A DNA stretch of 64,000 nt from assembly GCF_003590145.2 (NCBI RefSeq), contig NZ_CP060436.1:1026001-1090000 (forward strand), in the 5' to 3' direction. The position numbers and the translations under genes are program-made. The notes beneath the pieces were generated by a model. The model did not search any database and was not told the origin of the DNA. It was given only the letters and a program-made list of their open reading frames with translations. Of the stretch, positions 1-8,433 are shown piece after piece. How positions within the stretch are numbered: the first letter of the stretch is position 1; every line of letters starts with the position of its first letter. Source of the DNA: Pseudooceanicola algae. GTDB taxonomy: Bacteria; Pseudomonadota; Alphaproteobacteria; Rhodobacterales; Rhodobacteraceae.

Positions 1-1
1 C

Positions 2-484
2 ATGACCGAGACCCAGACCGGCGCAGTCTACATCCGCGAGAACGCCGGCGATTGGGCGGTGCAGTGCATCAAGACCGAGAACGGCGAAGACGAACCCTGC
101 CAGCTGTACCAACTGCTGCGCGATGAACAGAACAATCCGGTAGCCGAGATCATCGTCTACAAGGTGGAAGACGACAGCCAGGCCGTTGCCGGTGCCAATA
201 TCGTGGCCCCGCTGGAAACCCTGCTGCCGGCTGGCCTTGTTGTCAGTGTCGATCAGGGAGCACCGAAGAAATACCCCTTCGCGGTCTGCAACCGCGTCGG
301 TTGCGTGTCGCGCATCGGCCTGACCGAAGCGGATCTGAACACCTTCAAGAACGGCGGCTCGGCCGAGGTGATCATTCGCCCCTACAGCGCCCCGCAGGTC
401 GAAGTGAAACTGCCGCTGTCCCTGACTGGCTTCACCAACGGCTTCGAGAAGACCACCGTCATCCCGACCAAGGCCCCGAACTGA
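2..484 (+). CDS. Invasion-associated locus B (IalB) family protein, 5' end missing
   Basis: The 160 visible residues match the IalB family: a GDWAVQC-like opening, a CQLYQLL segment with paired cysteines, a central VAGANIVAPLE stretch, and a second cysteine pair in the VCNRVGC segment. Family members are exported, roughly 200-residue proteins first linked to erythrocyte invasion in Bartonella but widespread in free-living alphaproteobacteria, where their role is unclear. No signal peptide is visible, and the first ATG sits at the window edge, so the true start almost certainly lies upstream. A terminator hairpin follows the stop codon, so this is the last gene of its transcript. Confidence 0.8.
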   Translation: MTETQTGAVYIRENAGDWAVQCIKTENGEDEPCQLYQLLRDEQNNPVAEIIVYKVEDDSQAVAGANIVAPLETLLPAGLVVSVDQGAPKKYPFAVCNRVGCVSRIGLTEADLNTFKNGGSAEVIIRPYSAPQVEVKLPLSLTGFTNGFEKTTVIPTKAPN

Positions 485-510
485 TCCGGGAACCCCTTTT
501 GTAAAGAGAA

Positions 511-545
511 CGCCGCCGGCAGATCCTGCCCGGCGGCGTTTTTCG
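511..545 (+). terminator. Rho-independent terminator after the ialB-like gene
   Basis: The inverted repeat CGCCGCCGGC / GCCCGGCGGCG has a short loop and is followed directly by TTTTTCG. It lies 27 bases after the IalB stop codon, and the opposing gene ends about 65 bases further on. Confidence 0.8.
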
Positions 546-611
546 TTTCAGAAGGTCGTCGGGATCAAAGCTGGAAAGCCGGTCCGATCCTGCAGGGTCT
601 GGCCCGTCCTG

Positions 612-1820
612 TCAGACCCGACGCAAGGCGATCACGGCGTTCAGTCCACCAAAGGCGAAGGCGTTGGACAACGCATATTCCACCTTGGCATCGCGGGCCT
701 CGTTCGGCACCACGTCCAGCGCGCATTCGGGGTCCGGTTCCTCGTAGCCAATGGTGGGCGCGATCACCCCGTCGCGCACCGCCATGATGCAGGCCAGAAG
801 CTCCACCGCGCCGGTGCCGCCGATCAGGTGGCCGTGCATCGACTTGGTCGAAGAGATCATCACCGTGTCCGCATGACGTCCGAAGACATCCGCAACGGCG
901 GCGCTTTCGGTCTTGTCATTGGCCGCGGTGCCGGTGCCATGGGCGTTGATGTAACCGATGTCCTCGGGTCCGATCCCGGCATCGGCCATGGCCCCTGCAA
1001 TGGCACGGGACGCCCCTTGCTTGGACGGCATGACGATATCCGTCGCATCCGAGGTCATGGCGAAGCCGACGACTTCGGCCAGGATCTCGGCCCCGCGCTT
1101 GCGGGCGTGGTCATAATCCTCGAAGACGAAGACCCCTGCGCCTTCCCCCTGCACCATGCCGTTGCGGTTAGCGCTGAAGGGGCGGCAGGCGGTCTTGGAC
1201 ATGACGCGCATGCCCTCCCAGGCCTTGACGCCGCCGAAGCAAAGCATGCTTTCGGACCCCCCGGTGATCATTACAGGCGACATGCCGCTGCGCACCATCT
1301 GGAACGCCTGGGCCATGGCGTGATTGGAACTGGCGCAGGCCGAGGACACCGTGAAGGTCGGGCCCTTCAGGTTGAATTCCATGCTGACATGGCTGGCGGC
1401 GGCATTGTTCATCAGCTTGGGCACGACAAAAGGATGCACCCGGTTCTTGCCGTCCTCGTAGACCGAGCGGTAGTTTTCGTCGATGGTCGTCATCCCACCG
1501 CCGGAATTGCCCAGAATGGCACCGGTCTTATGCGCCAATTCGCCGGCAAAGGTCAGACCGGACTGGGCGATTGCCTCGCGGGCGGCGACCAGGGCGAATT
1601 GGGTGAACCGGTCGTACAGCACCATCTGTTGACGATTGAACAGGCCTTCGCTGCTGAAGCCCTGGACCTGCGCGCCGATGTTCACCATCAGCCGGTCCGC
1701 ATCGCGCACATCCAACGGCGCGATGCCGCAGCGGCCCTCGCGCATCGATTCCAGGGTTTCGGCCACGTCATGGCCAAGGGCGTTGATTGTCCCTGCCCCG
1801 GTAATCACCACACGTTTCAC
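612..1820 (-). CDS. Beta-ketoacyl-ACP synthase (FabF/KAS II type)
   Basis: This 402-residue thiolase-fold enzyme condenses malonyl-ACP with an acyl chain. The catalytic triad is complete: Cys162 in the SSACASS motif, His294 in NAHGTGT and His331 in KSMHGH. The length is normal for FabF. The start codon overlaps the stop of the upstream acyl carrier protein gene by 4 bases (ATGA), so the two are translationally coupled, and an LpxD-like acyltransferase gene sits just upstream of both. This suggests a dedicated elongating synthase that works with that carrier protein rather than the housekeeping FabF. That assignment is inferred from position only. Confidence 0.85.
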   Translation of the reverse strand: MKRVVITGAGTINALGHDVAETLESMREGRCGIAPLDVRDADRLMVNIGAQVQGFSSEGLFNRQQMVLYDRFTQFALVAAREAIAQSGLTFAGELAHKTGAILGNSGGGMTTIDENYRSVYEDGKNRVHPFVVPKLMNNAAASHVSMEFNLKGPTFTVSSACASSNHAMAQAFQMVRSGMSPVMITGGSESMLCFGGVKAWEGMRVMSKTACRPFSANRNGMVQGEGAGVFVFEDYDHARKRGAEILAEVVGFAMTSDATDIVMPSKQGASRAIAGAMADAGIGPEDIGYINAHGTGTAANDKTESAAVADVFGRHADTVMISSTKSMHGHLIGGTGAVELLACIMAVRDGVIAPTIGYEEPDPECALDVVPNEARDAKVEYALSNAFAFGGLNAVIALRRV

Positions 1821-2080
1821 GAATGCTGTTCCGCCACCAGTTTTTCGACCCCGGCAATGATGGACTTCACATCCGAGATGTCGAAATCGCTTTCACCCGG
1901 CTCATTGGCGTTGAATGGCACCTGAATGTCGAAGGCTTCCTCGATCGCGAAAATGCTTTCGACCAGGCCGAGTGAATCGATGCCCAGGTCGTTCAGTGTA
2001 TTGTCCAAAGACACGTCCGATGGTTCAAGCACCGCCTGTTCGGCGATGATCTCGACCACCTTCTGACTGATGTCTGTCAT
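1817..2080 (-). CDS. Acyl carrier protein
   Basis: An 87-residue acidic protein with the phosphopantetheine attachment motif GIDSLGLVE (Ser36). It lies between an LpxD-like gene and a ketoacyl synthase gene, and its stop overlaps the synthase start by 4 bases. It is divergent enough from the usual AcpP (extra residues in the NANEPGESDF segment) to look like a specialised carrier. Rhizobial AcpXL, which carries very-long-chain acyl groups to lipid A, is a functional analogy, but the sequence is not obviously AcpXL. Partnership with the flanking enzymes is inferred from operon structure. Confidence 0.85.
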   Translation of the reverse strand: MTDISQKVVEIIAEQAVLEPSDVSLDNTLNDLGIDSLGLVESIFAIEEAFDIQVPFNANEPGESDFDISDVKSIIAGVEKLVAEQHS

Positions 2081-2115
2081 AGCCCCATCCCCCTATCGCA
2101 AGGTCTTGCGCCGAT

Positions 2116-3207
2116 TTAGTCGTTCTCTGAGCGCTTGAAAACTGCTTTCTGAAGATCGGCAACATGCTGGGCCATGCGCGGCAACCGGCGCAGGGCCTTG
2201 TAGATGGCAATGTTCTGATCCAGCTTCAGAGCCGGATGCCCCATCACAACGCGCCCCGCAGGCACATTCTGCAACACGACCGCCGCGGCCGAGATGATGG
2301 CGCCGTCCCCAACCTTCAGGTTGTCGGCCACACCGGCGCGGCCGCCGAAGACCACGTTGTTGCCGATGCGGGTCGAACCCGCGACGCCGGCAAAGGCGGC
2401 CAGCAGGCAATTCGTGCCGATGATGCAGTTATGCGCGATATGGCACAGGTTATCGATCTTGGTCCGCGACCCGATCCGGGTGGCCCGTGCCGTCCCGCTG
2501 TCGATGGCCGTCATGGCCCCGACTTCCACGTCATCCCCGATCTCGACCGAGCCGAGCGAATGGATGCGGATCCAGCTTTGTTCGCTGTCGTCGACCTCGG
2601 CCACGAGGGAGGACCGCATGCGTTCCACGTTGCTGACCTCGGCCGTCACGAAGCTGAAGCCGTCCGAGCCGATGACGGCGTTCTGGTGCACGCGGAAGCG
2701 CGCGCCGATCCGCACGCCCCGGCCGATCTTGACGCCGGAATGCATCAGGGCGCCTTCGCCGATCTCGACATCCGGGCCAATGTGGCACTGGGGGCCGATG
2801 CTGGACCCTGCGCCGATACGGGCACCGGCCGAGATCAGGGTGAAGGGACCGACCGAGACGCCCTCGCCCAGGATGGCTGTCGGGTCGACAACCGCCGAGG
2901 GGTGGATGCCGGGGGTGAACCCCGGCCCCGGATCCAGCATCGAGGTCAGCGTCGACAAGGCCAGACGCGGACGGGGCGAAAACACCGCCGCTTCCAGGCC
3001 GTAGCTTTGCCAATCCGCCCCTTCCCAAAGGATCGCCGCACGGGCCTGGCCATGGGCCAGCCCTTCGGCAAAGGCCGGCTTCATCGCCAGCGCCAGGGTG
3101 GTTGGTCCGGCCGTGGCAGGTTCTGCCAGGCCATCGACCATCAGGCTGGTGTCACCTACGGCAACGCAGCCGAGGGCTTCGGCGATCGTTTGAATGGAAT
3201 GGGCCAT
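2116..3207 (-). CDS. lpxD: LpxD-like UDP-3-O-acylglucosamine N-acyltransferase
   Basis: A 363-residue protein with an N-terminal uridine-binding-like domain (about 1-100), then a left-handed beta-helix of hexapeptide repeats (about 100-330) and an alpha-helical tail. The NLCHIAHNC segment (His259) corresponds to the catalytic histidine region of LpxD, and VIGSDGFSF matches the family signature. LpxD transfers a 3-hydroxyacyl chain from ACP to UDP-acylglucosamine in lipid A synthesis. The standard bamA-fabZ-lpxA neighbourhood is absent here. The gene instead heads a cassette with its own ACP and ketoacyl synthase, so it may be a second, specialised LpxD paralogue. Confidence 0.82.
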   Translation of the reverse strand: MAHSIQTIAEALGCVAVGDTSLMVDGLAEPATAGPTTLALAMKPAFAEGLAHGQARAAILWEGADWQSYGLEAAVFSPRPRLALSTLTSMLDPGPGFTPGIHPSAVVDPTAILGEGVSVGPFTLISAGARIGAGSSIGPQCHIGPDVEIGEGALMHSGVKIGRGVRIGARFRVHQNAVIGSDGFSFVTAEVSNVERMRSSLVAEVDDSEQSWIRIHSLGSVEIGDDVEVGAMTAIDSGTARATRIGSRTKIDNLCHIAHNCIIGTNCLLAAFAGVAGSTRIGNNVVFGGRAGVADNLKVGDGAIISAAAVVLQNVPAGRVVMGHPALKLDQNIAIYKALRRLPRMAQHVADLQKAVFKRSEND

Positions 3208-3244
3208 ATGGCCTGACGCTCCCCATGAACTCTATGGGTCGGGT

Positions 3245-4855
3245 TTATCCGCGAACCGGGTCGAGAGTCACCCCCTGCGCCGCAAGTGCATTCCAGATCA
3301 GCGCGTCCCGGCCGTAGATATCGTCGCGGAATTCGATCTGACCCTTCGCGGATGTCAGAGCCGTCCGGTAGATCAGGTGCACAGGCACATGGGTTTCCAG
3401 ATCGACGCGGGTCTCCGTGCCGGAGCGCAGCTTTGACTGGAAGAAGGATTCCGGGTCATCGACCTCTGGGGCCAGCAGCGCATAGGCAAAATCGAACGGA
3501 TCCTGAAGCCGCACGCAGCCATGCGAGAAGGCCCGGACATTGCGCTGAAACAGGCTTTTTGACGGGGTGTCATGCAGGTAGATGTTGTTCTTGTTGGGGA
3601 ACATGAACTTGACCAGACCAAGCGCGTTGGAATTGGATGGCGGCTGCTTCATCACGAAGGGGAAATTGGCCCGGGTGAACTGCCGCCAGTCGACCGCGTC
3701 GCGGGGAACGATCCGACCCTGGGAATCCATGATGTTCAGCTGACTGTCCGCGTTGGGGTTTTGCTGCAGCTTGGGCAGGTATTCGTTGACCACGATGCTG
3801 CGCGGCACATGCCAGGTCGGATTGATCATCAGGTATTCCATCTCGTCGGAAAACTCTGGTGTCTCGCGATCCGCCCCCTTGGCCCCGATGACCGCACGTG
3901 TCTGGAAGGTCACTTGATCGAAATCCACGATCCGGGCCGAGAAATCCGTCAGATTGACCAGCACATGCCGGTCGCCGCGCGGCATGTTCAGCCAGCGTTC
4001 CCGCTCCATCGCGACGACGATGGATTGCAGGCGCTCCGTAACGGGCACGTTGATCTGGGTGATCGTGGCAGGTCCGGCAACCCCGTCCTGTTCCAGGCCC
4101 ATGTTTGCCTGAAAGGCCGCAACCGCCGCCTGCATCGTTGCGTCATAGGTGGCCGTCACCGACATGCCCAGGTATCCCATAGCCGCCAGCCGGTCCCGCA
4201 GGGCGATGACCTCGCGCCCGGAATCGCCGGGGCGCAGGATCTCGGCATGGACCTGCGGGCCGTAGCCGCCGCTGTCCACCATCGCCTGCATCTGGAACTT
4301 TGCCTTCATCAAGCCCAGGTATTCGGCCGTCTGGGGCGGCAGCGTCCGAACGAATTCGGCCGGATCGGCGCTCTGAATGCCGTCCAGGTAATAGGCCGCA
4401 GGCCTCACCGGCGCCTCGCGCAGGATACCGGGAACAACCTTGTCCGGTGCGAGGATACCCGTCGCCAGGTCGCCCGCCAGGTCGAGGTAAATGCGCGACA
4501 GCGCAATTTCCATCCGCGCAAGGTCGGCGTCGGTCTGGACACCCTGCATACGCGCGATCAGCGCATCGGCGTTGTATTTGCCTTCGGGGAGCCCATGCGC
4601 CGTGGCCGTTTCCATCCCCGCAATCAGCGCCGCACGGCGTTGCATGGCGGTCGTGTCGGTTCCGGTCCAGATCGGGGCGAAATCACGGGCACGGTAATAG
4701 GCCGCCAGGTCCGTATCCGCTGAGACAGCCTCGGCAAAGGCCAGCTTGCGCGGCGTCACTTGTGCGTCCTGCGCGGCATGTCCCGCCAAGGGTGCGAGCA
4801 AAGTAAGCGATAGCAGTGCTGCCCCGCCAACCTGTCTCATGCTGAATGTCGTCAT
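3245..4855 (-). CDS. YcbB/LdtD-type murein L,D-transpeptidase
   Basis: A 536-residue exported enzyme. It starts with a signal peptide (hydrophobic core at about 8-22, cleavage near AGHAAQD), followed by a scaffold domain, a peptidoglycan-binding domain (about 210-270, GDSGREVIALRDRLAAMGY type) and a C-terminal YkuD catalytic domain. The active-site motif SHGCVRLQDP lies at 444-453, with nucleophile Cys447. Such enzymes make 3-3 crosslinks between meso-diaminopimelate residues in periplasmic peptidoglycan. It is divergent from an M15-like endopeptidase gene, a pairing also seen at ycbB-ycbK in E. coli. Confidence 0.9.
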   Translation of the reverse strand: MTTFSMRQVGGAALLSLTLLAPLAGHAAQDAQVTPRKLAFAEAVSADTDLAAYYRARDFAPIWTGTDTTAMQRRAALIAGMETATAHGLPEGKYNADALIARMQGVQTDADLARMEIALSRIYLDLAGDLATGILAPDKVVPGILREAPVRPAAYYLDGIQSADPAEFVRTLPPQTAEYLGLMKAKFQMQAMVDSGGYGPQVHAEILRPGDSGREVIALRDRLAAMGYLGMSVTATYDATMQAAVAAFQANMGLEQDGVAGPATITQINVPVTERLQSIVVAMERERWLNMPRGDRHVLVNLTDFSARIVDFDQVTFQTRAVIGAKGADRETPEFSDEMEYLMINPTWHVPRSIVVNEYLPKLQQNPNADSQLNIMDSQGRIVPRDAVDWRQFTRANFPFVMKQPPSNSNALGLVKFMFPNKNNIYLHDTPSKSLFQRNVRAFSHGCVRLQDPFDFAYALLAPEVDDPESFFQSKLRSGTETRVDLETHVPVHLIYRTALTSAKGQIEFRDDIYGRDALIWNALAAQGVTLDPVRG

Positions 4856-5183
4856 TGTGCCTGCCTAACTTTCCGTTCTGACCGTACTGCCTGGAAAAAC
4901 CGTGCCGTCAGTGCCTTATGGCTGTCCATTCACTTAAAGGTAATCCCCGAAACAAGGCTTTCAAGCGCAGCATAGAGAACACGGTCAAGACAGGGAACGG
5001 CGGTTTTCGCGCCATTTTCTGGCGATTTCTTGCCGACTTTTACCGATCGCTAGGAACTTTTCTCCAAGAAGGGTTTGAGACAATTCTTCACTGTGGCATA
5101 ACAGCCATGCATCTGGGGATGAGATAGCACGGAACCGCGGATAACCGGGGTCCACCAATACATGGCGATGGGACAGCGCTGAC
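4856..5183. other. Divergent intergenic region between the L,D-transpeptidase and endopeptidase genes
   Basis: These 328 bases hold no convincing gene. They should carry the promoters of both cell-wall genes. One plausible plus-strand promoter is listed separately. On the left side I see only the leader of the transpeptidase gene and no clear operator. Confidence 0.5.
5075..5102 (+). promoter_or_regulatory. Candidate sigma-70 promoter for the M15-like endopeptidase gene
   Basis: TTGAGA at 5075-5080 and CATAAC at 5097-5102 are 16 bases apart. Transcription would start about 75 bases before the coding start. This is pattern matching only, and the -10 element is imperfect. Confidence 0.35.
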
Positions 5184-5753
5184 ATGACCGAGCAAAGCTT
5201 CGCGAAAATTTCGCGTCGCTCCCTTTTGGGGGCATTCGCGGCGACCGTGGTAACTGCGGCACCGACTTACACCAAGGCAGCAGGGTTCCTGCGCAGCTCA
5301 GGTGATATCCGACGTATCAAGATGTACAACGCCCGAACCGGTGAAAACCTCGACATGATCTACTGGATCGAAGGGGAATACCTGGCAGATGCCTTGACCG
5401 AGATCTCCACCTTCATGCGCGACTGGCGCAGCGGCGCCGTCAAGCAGGTCGATTTGCGTACCGTCGACATCATGGCCGCAGCCCATAACCTGATGGAGAT
5501 CAAGGAACCCTACATGCTCCTGTCCGGTTACCGGTCTCCGCAGACCAATGCGATGCTGCGGTCCCGGTCTTCCGGCGTGGCCAAGAATTCGCTGCACATG
5601 AAGGCACAGGCCGCAGACCTTCGTCTGGCGTCGCGCAGTGTCAACCAGATGGCCCGTGCCGCCGCCTCCTGCCGTGCCGGCGGTGTCGGACGCTACAGCG
5701 GGTCGAACTTCGTCCACATGGATTGCGGTCCCGTACGTACCTGGGGCGCCTGA
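5184..5753 (+). CDS. DUF882 / MepK-like (M15 family) murein endopeptidase with Tat signal
   Basis: A 189-residue protein starting with a twin-arginine signal (SRRSLLGAFAA, residues 10-20, then a hydrophobic stretch and cleavage near TKA). The catalytic domain has the zinc ligands expected for YcbK/MepK-type M15 peptidases: His138 and Asp145 in the HMKAQAAD segment and His178 in FVHMDCG. MepK of E. coli cleaves 3-3 crosslinks, the product of YcbB-type transpeptidases, and this gene is divergent from just such a transpeptidase. The pair would therefore make and cut the same bond. The substrate is inferred from family and neighbour. Confidence 0.85.
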   Translation: MTEQSFAKISRRSLLGAFAATVVTAAPTYTKAAGFLRSSGDIRRIKMYNARTGENLDMIYWIEGEYLADALTEISTFMRDWRSGAVKQVDLRTVDIMAAAHNLMEIKEPYMLLSGYRSPQTNAMLRSRSSGVAKNSLHMKAQAADLRLASRSVNQMARAAASCRAGGVGRYSGSNFVHMDCGPVRTWGA

Positions 5754-5826
5754 TCTTCAGGCCGCAGGTGTTGCGACAGACGTCGGAATCCGGGCAACGG
5801 CCCGCTTTCCCGCCGATATTGAACAG

Positions 5827-5850
5827 GGTCGCCAGGGGGCGGCCTTTTTT
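5827..5850 (+). terminator. Rho-independent terminator after the endopeptidase gene
   Basis: The stem GGTCGCC / GGCGGCC (one G-T pair) has a 4-base loop and is followed by six Ts (5845-5850). Confidence 0.75.
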
Positions 5851-5978
5851 CATGCCTGCAAGCCCTGCCAAGACATGAGGAAAGCCCAATCCGGGGGCAG
5901 CCAGCGCCGGGGCCCTTGCAGATTGCCGGCCCCGCCACATCGGAGCGATTGACGGGGCGGCCGCGCCTGTTCCAATGA

Positions 5979-5989
5979 TGTGTACAACG
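5979..5989 (+). promoter_or_regulatory. Candidate GntR operator, copy 1
   Basis: TGTGTACAACG here is the exact reverse complement of the sequence at 6049-6059. Both contain a TGTACA core of the kind bound by GntR-family dimers. The operon that follows encodes a GntR regulator as its third gene. Confidence 0.5.
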
Positions 5990-6048
5990 ATCCCCGAGTC
6001 GGCTGGCCCCATCCCGGAATCGTTGCGCTCTTCCGACATGCCCCGCAA

Positions 6049-6059
6049 CGTTGTACACA
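6049..6059 (-). promoter_or_regulatory. Candidate GntR operator, copy 2
   Basis: CGTTGTACACA is inverted relative to copy 1, 70 bases away centre to centre. It ends 14 bases before the chosen start codon of the M24 hydrolase, where a bound repressor could block transcription. The two sites argue that the coding start is 6074 rather than the in-frame ATG at 5975. Confidence 0.5.
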
Positions 6060-6073
6060 AGTGGAACCGAAAC

Positions 6074-7258
6074 ATGGCCTCCAACAAGGCGCCCTTTTCC
6101 CCGGCCGAATACCAGCGCCGCATCCGCATCACCCGTGCCGCCATGGCAGAGGCCGGGATCGACGTGCTGTTCGTCACCAATCCGTCCAACCAGTACTGGC
6201 TGACGGGCTATGACGGCTGGTCCTTCTATGTTCACCAGGGGGTGATCCTTCCGATGGAAGGCGACCCCTATTGGTGGGGCCGCATGCAGGACGCAAATGG
6301 CGCCAAGCGCACGGTCTGGATGGAACATGAAAACATCCTTTATTACGCCGACCGCTATATCCAGGCCACCGATTGTCACCCGATGGAAGACCTCGCCTCG
6401 CACCTGCGGATCATGGGTTACGGCGATGCGCGCATCGGACTTGAGATGGAGACCTACTTCTACACCGCCCGCGCCCATGCGGTGCTGGAAGACGGCTTGC
6501 CCGATGCCACGCTGATCGACGCCTCGACCCTGGTGAACTGGAAGCGCCTGATCAAGAGCGACGAGGAACTGGCCTTCATGCGCCGGGCCGCGCGGATTTC
6601 CGAACTGGTGATCGAACGGGCGATGGAACTGGCCGAACCCGGCATGCGCAAACATGACCTGGTGGGCGAACTGTTCAAAACGGCCGTGCAGGGTGAAGAG
6701 GACAGCTGGGGCGATTACCCGGCCATCGTACCGCTGCTGCCTTCGGGGGAAGACGCCAGCGCGCCGCATCTGACGTGGAACGGCGAGGCGCTGAAAAAGG
6801 GTGAGGCAACCTTTATCGAGCAATCGGGTTGCTATCGCCGCTATCACGCGCCGCTGTGCCGGACGATCTTTTTCGGCAAGCCTCCGACCTATCTGACCGA
6901 TGCCTCCAAGGCGCTGACCGAAGGGCTGAATGCCGGGATCGAGGTCGCCCGCCCCGGCAACCGCGCCTGCGATATCGCCCGCGCGCTGGATGTCGAACTG
7001 ATGAAGGTCGGGATCGAACGCCCGAACCGCTGCGGCTATGCCGTCGGCCTGTCCTACCCGCCCGACTGGGGCGAACATACCGTGTCCCTGCGTGCCATGG
7101 ATGAAACCGTGTTGGAACCGGGGATGACTTTCCACTTCATGCCCGGGCTCTGGATGGATGATTGGGGGCTGGAAACCACCGAAACCATCCTGATCCGCGA
7201 AGACGGCGCGGCGGAGCCCCTGTGCAACGTGCCCCGCAAGCTGTTCGTCAAAGACTGA
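6074..7258 (+). CDS. M24-family hydrolase, EutD/DoeA (ectoine hydrolase)-like
   Basis: About 394 residues with a creatinase N-terminal domain and a pita-bread M24 domain. The long segments around TGYDGWSFYVHQG, DYPAIVPLLPSG and GLSYPPDWGE resemble proteins annotated as ectoine utilisation EutD/DoeA. The usual metal-binding motif of M24 peptidases is replaced by EQSGCYRRYHAPLCRT, so the enzyme is probably metal-independent like creatinase. The stop overlaps the next start (TGATG). None of the other ectoine genes (transporter, eutABCE, doeB-type aspartoacylase) are here, so the real substrate may be another cyclic amidine or amide. I chose the start after the operator pair; ATGs at 5975 and 6038 are in frame. 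Confidence 0.75.
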   Translation: MASNKAPFSPAEYQRRIRITRAAMAEAGIDVLFVTNPSNQYWLTGYDGWSFYVHQGVILPMEGDPYWWGRMQDANGAKRTVWMEHENILYYADRYIQATDCHPMEDLASHLRIMGYGDARIGLEMETYFYTARAHAVLEDGLPDATLIDASTLVNWKRLIKSDEELAFMRRAARISELVIERAMELAEPGMRKHDLVGELFKTAVQGEEDSWGDYPAIVPLLPSGEDASAPHLTWNGEALKKGEATFIEQSGCYRRYHAPLCRTIFFGKPPTYLTDASKALTEGLNAGIEVARPGNRACDIARALDVELMKVGIERPNRCGYAVGLSYPPDWGEHTVSLRAMDETVLEPGMTFHFMPGLWMDDWGLETTETILIREDGAAEPLCNVPRKLFVKD

Positions 7259-8433
7259 TGGACAGGCTTGCCGAAACCCGCACGATCCTGGCCGATCTGA
7301 TCGCCTTTCCGACCATCTCGGCGGACAGCAACCTGGAGGCCATCGCCTATATCGCGCGCCATCTCGAAGCCGCTGGCGCGCGGGTCGAGGTGCTGCGCGA
7401 TGCGACCGGCACCAAGGCGAACCTCTGGGCCAGTTTCGGCCCCGAAATCGACGGCGGTCTGGTCCTGTCGGGCCATTCCGACGTGGTGCCGGTGGCAGAA
7501 CAACCCTGGAGCAGCGATCCATTCAGCTTGCGCGAAGCCGAGGGCAAGCTTTTCGGCCGGGGCACCTGCGACATGAAGGGCTTCATCGCCGCCTGCCTCG
7601 CGCTGGCGCCGGATCTGGCAGAGGCCGCGCAGGACCGCCCGATCCATATCGCGATCACCCACGACGAAGAGGTCGGCTGCATCGGCGCCCGCGCCCTTGT
7701 CGACATGCTGCGCGCACGTGCCATCCGCCCGGCCCTTGCCCTGATCGGCGAGCCGACCAGCATGCAGGTGGTCGAAGGCCACAAGGGCGTCTGCGAATAC
7801 ACCGTGCGATTTTCGGGCTCCGAAGGGCATGGATCGGCGCCTGATCGCGGCACCAACGCGGTGGAATTCGCCACCCGCTACATCACCCACCTGCTGTCCC
7901 TGCGCGATGATCTGAAGGCCCGCGCGCCCGAAATTTCGGCGTTCGAGCCGCCTGAGACCACGATCAACATCGGCGCCCTGCACGGTGGCCACGCCCATAA
8001 CGTCATCCCCGGCATGGCGACGCTGGAATGGGAAATGCGCCCGATCAACGACGACGACATGGCCTTCGTGAAATCGTCGGTCGCGGCCTATTGCGATACC
8101 GAGCTTCTGCCCGCCATGCGCACAGTGACACCCGGAGCGGACATTCAGACCGAAACCATCGGCGAGGTTACCGGCCTTGTTCCCATGGCCGAGAACGAGA
8201 TCCGAGATATGGTCCAGCGTCTGACCGGGGCGAATGGCGCCCATTGCGTGCCCTTCGGCACCGAGGCGGGCCTGTTCCAGCAGCTTGGTATGCAGGCCGT
8301 GCTTTGTGGTCCCGGATCTATCGATCAGGCGCATAAACCGGATGAGTTCGTCGAGATTTCTCAGCTGGAACAATGCCTTGAGATGCTCGGCAAGCTGGCG
8401 CGCCGCCATGGGCGAACCGGTGACGCAGGCTGA
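7258..8433 (+). CDS. M20-family deacylase (ArgE/DapE type)
   Basis: A 391-residue zinc amidohydrolase of the acetylornithine deacetylase group. Metal and catalytic motifs are present: GHSDVVPV near the N-terminus, GRGTCDMKGF, the catalytic glutamates in THDEEVGC, the IGEPTSMQ segment, and a C-terminal GSIDQAHKPDE with the last histidine ligand. ATG 7258 overlaps the stop of the M24 gene by one base, and the end overlaps the GntR gene by 26 bases, so the three form a tight operon. A sequential ring-opening then N-deacylation pathway fits the pair. M20-type deacylases replace DoeB in some ectoine clusters, but acetylornithine-like substrates are equally possible. Confidence 0.8.
   Translation: MDRLAETRTILADLIAFPTISADSNLEAIAYIARHLEAAGARVEVLRDATGTKANLWASFGPEIDGGLVLSGHSDVVPVAEQPWSSDPFSLREAEGKLFGRGTCDMKGFIAACLALAPDLAEAAQDRPIHIAITHDEEVGCIGARALVDMLRARAIRPALALIGEPTSMQVVEGHKGVCEYTVRFSGSEGHGSAPDRGTNAVEFATRYITHLLSLRDDLKARAPEISAFEPPETTINIGALHGGHAHNVIPGMATLEWEMRPINDDDMAFVKSSVAAYCDTELLPAMRTVTPGADIQTETIGEVTGLVPMAENEIRDMVQRLTGANGAHCVPFGTEAGLFQQLGMQAVLCGPGSIDQAHKPDEFVEISQLEQCLEMLGKLARRHGRTGDAG

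Noticed and set aside
5975-6073. Upstream in-frame start for the M24 hydrolase
   Set aside because: It would add 33 residues of no family similarity and place both candidate operators inside the gene.
5693-7522. A 609-codon minus-strand frame
   Set aside because: It lies opposite the M24 hydrolase gene and reads as compositional antisense.
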